Shown piece after piece: positions 57,012-64,000 of a stretch of DNA of 64,000 bases. The DNA is from Cystobasidium ongulense (lineage: Eukaryota; Basidiomycota; Cystobasidiomycetes; Cystobasidiales; Cystobasidiaceae). Positions within the stretch are counted from its first letter, which is position 1, and every line of letters begins with the position of its first letter. The stretch covers positions 502,629-566,628 of the forward strand of contig BQUP01000003.1 of NCBI GenBank assembly GCA_022835595.1, in the 5' to 3' direction. The translations under genes and the position numbers were made by a program. The notes under the pieces are model-generated. The model had not been told where the DNA came from and did no database searches. It saw only the letters and a list, made by a program, of their open reading frames with translations.

Positions 57012-58385
57012 ATGTCGCCGGTATGCTCGCATTGTCTCGTCGTATCGTGTGTATATCTCGCTGATTCTGTCACCTCTCGCCCTTTGTTGCGCTGGCACGC
57101 TGGAACTGCAGGCTCAGTTTGTGAGTCGATGATGGCGTAGCTGTGTGATGAAGTAGTACTACAGCTTATTGTGCCATCTATTGCTTCTGTCTCCAGGTCC
57201 GCGAATACAAGCTCGTCGTCGTCGGTGGTGGTGGTCAGTTCGGCGTTCCTTTGCTTGCCCATGCTCACTGGCCATAGATCTAGCAGCAGCAGCAGCAATA
57301 GCATCGTTGAGCAGACTCAGAACATACCATTGACTCTTCGGTATATCCCCTCTGCTCTCCAGGCGTCGGCAAATCCGCACTTACCATCCAATTCATACAA
57401 TCGCACTTTGTCGACGAGTACGATCCTACAATCGAGGGTGGGCACCTATAGCTGAATGGCATATAAGAGATATAAGGCTTATGAGGATGCATGATGGTCC
57501 ACAGACTCGTACCGCAAGCAATGCGTCATAGATGGCGAGGTCGCCTTGCTTGATGTCCTCGACACGGCGGGACAGGAGGAATACAGGTGAGCGTGAAGCA
57601 ATGCGGACAGGAGTCGCGCTGGCGTTTGGACCTGCACACCTACTTGAATGCTCGAATACATGCTGATGTGGTCCATCACATGCTCTTCACAGCGCCATGC
57701 GCGAACAATATATGAGAACGGGCGAGGGCTTCCTACTCGTCTATAGCATTACAAGTCGGAGCAGCTTTGAGGAAATGTGAGTCTCGCACTGAGGAGGTCA
57801 GATCGCGCCTAGTCCCGCCCTAAAAGCAATACACAATATGCTAAGGGTCATTTGTGTGTCACAACCGCGCCAGCTCTCAATTTCACCAACAAATATTGCG
57901 CGTCAAAGACCGCGACTACTTCCCCGTGATCGTAGTGGCCAACAAGTCAGATCTCGACTCAGAGCGTCAAGTGCATACAAGCGGTGGGTCCTAAATCCGC
58001 CTTGAGTCCGTCAGGGTGGTATGAACATACTACTTTCTTTGATGTAGCATGCTGACCATCGCATCGATCTGCAGAGGGAGCCGACCTCGCAAGACATTTC
58101 GAATGCAATTTCATAGAAACTTCAGCAAAAGCACGTGTAAATGTTGAAGAAGCCTTCTTCCAATTAGTAAGAGAGATCAGAAAGTTCAACAAGGTAAGTC
58201 TCATCTTCCTAGTATTGCCAATGAAGGGAGCCGCCAGTATTCCCAAACTGACATGCGAAATTAATGCGAAATGATTCTAGGAACAAACGGCAGGTAGGCC
58301 AGGGGGTCAAGCAGGAGTACAGCAATTCCAAACGGACAAGGGCAGTCACGGTAAAGGATGCTGCAGTGGGTGTGTGGCTATGTGA
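57012..58385 (+). CDS. RAS1: RAS1 small GTPase
   Basis: Exons: 57012-57020, 57197-57233, 57363-57437, 57505-57586, 57693-57776, 57874-57983, 58075-58193, 58281-58385; 206 residues. G-domain motifs: P-loop [11 protein letters not shown], switch [15 protein letters not shown], switch [25 protein letters not shown] and [14 protein letters not shown]. The effector loop and [11 protein letters not shown] identify Ras proper rather than Rap, Rho or Rab. The tail is short and ends [14 protein letters not shown] is a CaaX farnesylation box and the upstream Cys pair fits palmitoylation. Fungal Ras1 controls cAMP/PKA and MAP kinase signalling, growth at high temperature, mating and morphology. The first exon is only nine bases (MSP). 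Confidence 0.95.
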
Positions 58386-59240
58386 TTCTGTCAAAGCGCA
58401 CAAAAGATCGATTCAAATCGCAGCGGCAGTATACCTCAATTCTGCAAGAATCCTCCCTCCCAGTCGCTTTCCTTCACCATTATTATTATCAGTTCCCGTA
58501 TTATCCCTTCATTCAAACTGCTGGCTCTGAAAAACTGCTTGCCTAGGAGTTGAATTACGCTACCCACCCGCTTGTCAACTTCTTTCTAGAGAAGGCAGTT
58601 TCATGAATGCCCCCATTCGGTCCCTCTGTGGATACAAGGTAGCATAAGGATTCTGCTTCTCGAAGGCAAGATGAAGTTTCTGTTTGTCTGTTACCTTGTG
58701 CTGTGCTAGATCTCAAAGTATTTTGTGTCATGTTGTCTCAATTATTCACATTTAATGCTGCAAATTCGATTGCTTATTCGGCACTTGTCCACATATTCCC
58801 ACTTCGTGAAGGTTCGCTTTCCGTATGAAGCGATTTTGATCATATCAGTCCTTTCCTTTTGCTTTTCAAGGCAGGATTATAGCAGACCGAAGAGCATCAG
58901 TTGTTCATCCAAATCATACATATTACGTTTGATTGCTTGCATTGCTTTGTAATTTTGACATTATTTGCAAGGATAGAAAACTCAACAATTCGAGACATAC
59001 TAGACGAATTATTAGCAGATCTGGAGAAAAGCCTGCAGCAGAGGCCCAAAATTGACGATCAATGCTCTCTGCATTCCCATTCGGGTTGCTTTATTTTCAG
59101 CTTGATGTCACTAATCTGATTGTCGACGCAGGCGTTGTCCTCGCAGAGGTTCTTCTAGTGACCTCCTGATTTTTCAACGTACGTTCGTTGCATTGATGGA
59201 TCTTGTTTTGTTGGAGAGAAACAAAGCAGATTTACTACCA
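58386..59240. other. Convergent 3' region, RAS1 / sugar transporter
   Basis: 855 bp between facing stop codons; AT-rich in its second half. No gene or repeat recognised. Confidence 0.4.
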
Positions 59241-62200
59241 TTAGTCCAGGTCATATAGCAATAAGCCCGACATAAAAGGGGCCTTACCTATTTCATATAG
59301 AGGCTCAGCTTGAACATCCTTTCGAAGTATGTATTTCTGGAACCAGAAGCGGGGTTGTTTGGCGCCCCACTGTGCTTGTTTGCGGGTTGGTACGGAGAAG
59401 ACTGTCGACAAAAAAAAAAAAGGACGTTCTTCAGCCTCGGACCTCTCTATACGGAGACAGATCAATGGCGAATTTGGACTTGCCCATGTCTAATTCTTCC
59501 AGCGACAGCTTGGCAGTCTCAGGCAGGAAGAGGAGAACAACAGTGAAACCGACCAAGCTAGAAAGACAACTGTTAGCAAGAGATATGAGCTGACGCGCCT
59601 GTTATAATCAAGACTCACTTCCATGCAGCATCTACATTGGAATACGGGAAATGAAAAAGACTTTAGCTTAGAAGATTCTGCGCACTTTCAGATTCTGGCT
59701 CACAATAGTAGAATGCTCCGGAGGTGGTGACTGATCAAGTGGAAAGGGTCGAATAGGGATCAGCCGTAAAGCACATTGAATAGCCCCCACGCTCAGCACA
59801 ACTTACAAGCAACCTCTAGAAGGGGCCACGTAAATGCGAGAATACCGCTGTCAAGATTGCAAAAGAAGTTAAGACAGTTTCGCGTAAAGGCCATAGCATG
59901 TCTACCAGACTTACTTGAATCCCCAGCATATAGCTGTTGCCCATGCCATACCGATAGGCCGAATGTATAAAGGGAAACACTCGGCAGAATAGGCTGGTTC
60001 GCAGAGGTGATTTCAGCTCGATGGCAACAAGAAATAGCGCACGAAAGCTTACTGAAAGGAACGGGTCCTTCACTTGGTGAGTAACCTGAGAAGAACAAGG
60101 ACCTGGTCAATATTGTTGTGATTTGTCATCATGACCGAAGACTTACTAATTGCGAAGAAGTAGATACCGATAGCGATCGCGGCTAATTTACCTTCACCTT
60201 CTGGCAAGTAGAAAACGCTGCCGGTGAAAGCTAGCCAGAAAGCCATGAGCGGGAAACCTGGTCATCGAACGTATCGTGATCAGTATCACTTCGACTACCT
60301 AAAATCCGATGAAACAGGCAAATGCAAATGCGCACCGATCAGAAGCAGTGTTCGACGACCGAAGGTGTCGATAGTTTTGATGGCTGGAATCGCAAAGAGC
60401 CTGGATAAAGGTTGCTTCAGCTGACACATCACAAGATTTGACAAACTCAGCCGACCAATTGATTGCACCAAAGCCAAACGAAGCGAGTAAAGCCTGGAAC
60501 TCGCTGAAACCATTATTGACGAAGATTCTCGATGAATACTTTATTTCGGTACAAAGATTGTCAGCGATAGTGTGCCAATACGTAACACGGACTGACTCAC
60601 GTATGCGATGACGTTGATACCACAGCTGAAGGCAGATGCGTTTGTAAGTAGGCGGTTGATTGACCGGCACACAAGAGCTTACAACTGTTGCATGAACATC
60701 TGGGATCATACGGTCAGTCAGCCTGGCAACATCAAGCTTGTATGTAGGTATTACTACTCACGACGATGAAAGAAGCGAGTGTAGCTCTTCTGTTTCGAGG
60801 CACGGTGAATAATTCTGCATATCGATTTCCCTTATGAAGAGCATCTTCAGCTTTCAAAAGTTGACTAATGTAGAACAGATCTCTAGCGGCTTCAATCTCA
60901 GTATTACGTAGTCGAACAAGAGATTCGTATGCTTTTCTAGTACGCTTCTTCTGTAATAGCCATCTTGGTGATTCGGGAAGGAAAAGAACTTGAATGAAGA
61001 CTAGGATCGGGGGTACGCATCCACTTCCTAACATAAGACGCCAATTCAAGCCTTCAATCGAGCTTGAGCTGACATTGTAGAAGATAAGGCCACAAATATA
61101 GCCAAGCATGATACCGAATGCTGTATTCGCAACCTGTAAGCGCAGTCGAGGGGCATCTCATAGATTGGCGTCGCCCACCTGTCCACATTTGCCACATCAT
61201 TACGAGAGAACCCCGAATCGCTGGTGGTGCAGTCTCGGCAGCATAGACACTGAATTTCATCCGTGTGAGCAGGTTCTCTCGTGTTCGTCTATTCAGGCGG
61301 GATGCTTACGGAACAGTGGCGGACTTTGGACCAATGCCAATGGATAGGACTATTCGCGATGCCATCAAGGTTTGCCAGTTTGGAGAGAGACCGGCCCAGA
61401 TGCAGGGGATAGTAGCCTTGGAGACAGCTTCGATGAGCTTTTCATTGTACGTACCCTTCGAGATTAAAGACTTACAAATACCAGAGTGATGAGAATTGTG
61501 CCTTTACGCCCAAAGTACCGATTTAGTGGATCCTAATATATAGTCTGACAAGTTAGGTACTTTAGCGATCAACACTAGCATGAAGGCTCATACAGTAAGC
61601 CAGCATGCAAATGCCACGCATGCGAAGTAAGGTGCAGCATTGACCAGACCGAGAATGAGCGTATCGTAACGACTGTCGGATCCGATACCGAATCTGAAGG
61701 GAATTTGACCATCAGATTGATATTTCCCATTCGGATCTGATACTTTTAATGCTTACTGGTCTGGGAAAAAAATGTTGGCACCATTGATAAGAGATTGATC
61801 TTGTCTTCATACAGGTACTTGTTAGTCGACTATAAATCTTTGGCTAGATATATAGAGTTTTCACACACCCTTGCACGACAGCTGCCATAGAACAGCAGAT
61901 AACCAGTGCGTATAACGTCTTGGTTTGTTTCCATTTGTTAGTGTGCTCGAGGCGCAGAGCGGCCTTTTCCTCTTCGCTCAGGTCTGGCAGCTCTTCGAAA
62001 GCATGAGGGTTCGCTGCGACGAGAGCACCCCTTCGGATGAGGTCTGACATGTCGTGCAGATCATTCTCGGCGACTGTAGAAGAGGTCGAATAACCATTCA
62101 GCATTTTGCATTCAGATCATTCATGTCACAGTGCGACTCACTGAACTCATCGGCCTTCACAAGGAGCTTTTCTCTGCCCAGTCCAGCTAGGGGATTTGCC

Positions 62201-62346
62201 AATTTGGCGTTCTCTTCCATGATTTTACCCAACTTGGGATCATGTGTGGGGTCGTGACCATCGGCAAGTGTCGATGCTTGGTCAAATCTATCATGGTCTT
62301 GCGCGACAGAGTTCTTGGCCTCGGCCATGGTAGTGTCCTTGCCCAT
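59241..62346 (-). CDS. MFS sugar/polyol transporter (SP family), 20 exons
   Basis: Exons: 62346-62142, 62073-61869, 61804-61757, 61693-61594, 61532-61476, 61437-61310, 61249-61179, 61120-60762, 60699-60683, 60625-60601, 60538-60456, 60400-60336, 60257-60147, 60085-60053, 59993-59915, 59847-59807, 59730-59704, 59631-59619, 59557-59484, 59401-59241; 633 residues. Signature pieces: AAVVQGQDQSLINGAN (TM1), NRYFGRKG, SIGIGPKSATVPVYAAE, MMWQMWTAFGIMLG, FLPESPRWLL, MFMQQFCGINVIAYYSS, DTFGRRTLLLIG, YSPSEGPVPF, FLPETAKLSLEELD and FSVPTRKQAQWG. These fit fungal hexose/polyol/inositol-type carriers; the substrate is unknown. A long 110-residue cytosolic N-terminus precedes TM1. Two exons are 13 and 17 nt. 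The last intron starts with GC (GCAAGT) rather than GT; only this joins LEELDM to VFSVPTR. Confidence 0.88.
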
Positions 62347-63288
62347 GGCTGTGAGCGAGCTGTGTCTTGCAGTAGCAGCCTACCAGCACCAGTATATTTG
62401 TGGAAGCAAGAACTGGTAAATAGACAGGGTGACAAGCCTGGGAGAGCTCGGGGAAGTTAAGCAAAGGCAAGGAGGGTGGATAAAAGTCACCAGTCTGGGG
62501 CAAAGCAGCACCGAAAAAAGCTCTTTGAAAGCACACTGAGCGCTAGTTTTAGAAGCTTCTTGCCGGTTCTCTGGGCGTGGGGGATATCACAGCCGATAAT
62601 TCGCAGCGGAGGTGGAGTGGCGTACCTGAGTAGCATGGGCTTGAGCCTTGGCGAACCTTCCGAGAAAGCACTCAGCAGAGTCGGAACGCCGGAACGCCGG
62701 AACTGACGTCAATCTCAGATACTAAAAGCTTGTCGTCGTTCTTCGCATCGTGATGATTGGATTGTTAGCATTCACTTATCCCCACTAAATCAAGTTCGGC
62801 TTGTCGAGCTTGCATTGTTTGATGACTTTCGGGCCGTCCGTGACTCCGTTAGAGGAGCGATTGGATACGGATAGCAAAGGTCAGTATTGACGTGCGCATT
62901 ACCTACACGCCGGCAGCGGTGAGTGAAGCTATATGTCTCTGCTGTATGGACACGCGGCCAAGCACTGCAGACATGGTTCGAGAGGGGCCAGACGCGATGC
63001 TTGACGGAGCTGGTGGTTGCATCTATTCTTGCTTGGACCTGCAACGCGGGCTGGCCACATCGGCGACGCTTCGATGGTCACTCAGATGGGCGAGAGTGGT
63101 ATAGGGCTGAAGGTCGTCCTCCTCTCCTATTGCCCAGTTGCAGCACAAGGAAGAGCACTGCTGCTGCTGCTGTGTATAAGGGCGACCGTCATAGACCGTG
63201 ATCGACAATCTGCAGCAGCACTTCGCTGCATTGAGCTGCACGGCTTGCTTGCTTACATCTGCTTGTCCTTGCCATCTTGCAGAGTAGC
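62347..63288. promoter_or_regulatory. Divergent promoter, sugar transporter / glucosidase I
   Basis: 942 bp. A (CTG)5 run at 63158-63172 and a TATA-like TGTATAAG at 63173-63180 lie about 110 bp upstream of the glucosidase ATG. No other gene seen. Confidence 0.45.
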
Positions 63289-64000
63289 ATGTCGATAAAG
63301 CGACATGGCAGTCGCAGGCGTGGACACGCGTCTTGGCTTTTCAGCATTGCAGCGGTCCTGCTCGTAGCCGTCCTACAGGTTGTCCTAGTGCAGGCGCACC
63401 CAGACGCAACAACAGAGGCTGCAGACCTCCTAGAAGAGTACACTGCCATCTCGAACTCGTCGTTGAAATGGGTACAGAGACCGAATCTATACTTTGGCAT
63501 GCGCGCTCGCGTGCAAGGAGATTCGCCTCTGTTCGGCATCGCATGGTACGGCACCGCAGACTATAATGGGTACCAAAGTCGGTCAAGCTTCAGCAAAACA
63601 TCCCTGTTTTCTAATACTTGCATACTGACTTGCTCTGTCTCGCGTACAGAAATAAGACATTCCTGTGAGCAGGATGACAAGCTGTCAAGCTACAACTGGA
63701 TCATGCATGATGGGCGAAGTGCAGGAGTGCAGCACATCAACGATGCAGAGAACAATGTCAAATTATCTGTGGAGCTCCTCAAGACTCCAGGAGGTGAAGA
63801 AGGAGGGAATTGGGCTGTTAGGATTTCGGGAGAACCGCTTGATACTTGTTAGTCTCTATGCAAAGACACGTGGTGTCGCTCCGTACTAAAGGCAGTTCGT
63901 TTCCCATGCAGCTCGGCCTTCCCGGATAGCGTTGGTAACCTACTATGGGTTGGAAGGCCTCGGTAGTTTACAGCTAGACAGCGAAGACGATTTCGAAGAG
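63289..64000 (+). CDS. CWH41: Glucosidase I (mannosyl-oligosaccharide glucosidase), 5' part
   Basis: Exons: 63289-63577, 63650-63847, 63912 to the window edge; 191 residues visible, C-terminal catalytic part outside. The enzyme trims the outermost glucose from Glc3Man9GlcNAc2 on new glycoproteins in the ER. The start is a type II anchor: basic KRHGSRRRGHASW, then LFSIAAVLLVAVLQVVLVQA. The N-terminal domain follows: SNSSLKWVQRPNLYFGMRAR, GIAWYGTADYNGYQ joined to KIRHSCEQDDKLSSYNWIMHDG, and GGNWAVRISGEP, all in the order of family GH63. The first intron uses the donor GTCGGT and the second GTTAGT; both keep the frame. Confidence 0.85.

Noticed and set aside
1-64000. tRNA, rRNA, CRISPR, DNA transposons, LTR or virus-derived elements
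   Set aside because: Intergenic regions were read for tRNA box patterns, terminal repeats, target-site duplications and transposase, reverse transcriptase or capsid motifs; nothing supportable was found.

Overview
The window is 64 kb of nuclear DNA from a fungus, most likely a basidiomycete. Genes are dense and sit on both strands. Nearly all are split by many short introns of about 50-70 nt with GT(G/A)AG-type donors and CTGAC/CTAAC-like branch sites. The gene set is eukaryotic: RAS1, TRAPP-II TRS120, APC/C CUT9/CDC16, BET1, ULP1, THO subunit TEX1, DENR/TMA22, NOP15, KNR4, PPS1 and glucosidase I. Exon models were built by hand from splice sites, reading phase and family motifs. I see no phage, plasmid, CRISPR, tRNA, rRNA, transposon or retroelement.

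Layout. 0-12.8 kb: the end of a Ser/Thr-rich protein; an SLH1/ASCC3-type helicase (-) whose second cassette has lost its motifs; BET1 (+); ULP1 SUMO protease (-); a 14-TM-type MFS transporter (+). 12.8-20.7 kb: a 1.6 kb gap with a 30-bp tandem repeat; a short-chain dehydrogenase; a tiny secreted peptide; a histidine phosphatase whose tail carries a PCNA-binding-like box and a SUMO-interacting-like motif; a second dehydrogenase. 20.8-34.6 kb: TMA22 (-), APC/C CUT9 (+), KNR4/SMI1 (+), TRS120 (-), TEX1/THOC3 (-).

34.8-49.5 kb: Xaa-Pro aminopeptidase (+), serine/threonine dehydratase (-), an AN1 zinc-finger protein with a CaaX end (+), a large PPS1-like dual-specificity phosphatase (+) and NOP15 (-). 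Several coding blocks here are clearly more AT-rich than their neighbours. 49.5-54.5 kb: three small unrecognised membrane proteins (+) and a small six-cysteine protein (-). 55-64 kb: an AlkB-GRF DNA-repair-type dioxygenase (+), RAS1 (+), a 20-exon sugar/polyol transporter (-) with a GC-AG intron, and the 5' end of glucosidase I (+).

The genes are mostly independent housekeeping loci, not a pathway cluster. Three small themes recur: SUMO (ULP1, and SIM-like motifs in the phosphatase and the AlkB protein), genome maintenance (PIP-box phosphatase, AlkB-GRF), and prenylated C-termini (RAS1, AN1 protein). I found no convincing new multi-gene system. The best leads are the PIP/SIM phosphatase, the degenerate helicase cassette and the run of small membrane proteins.
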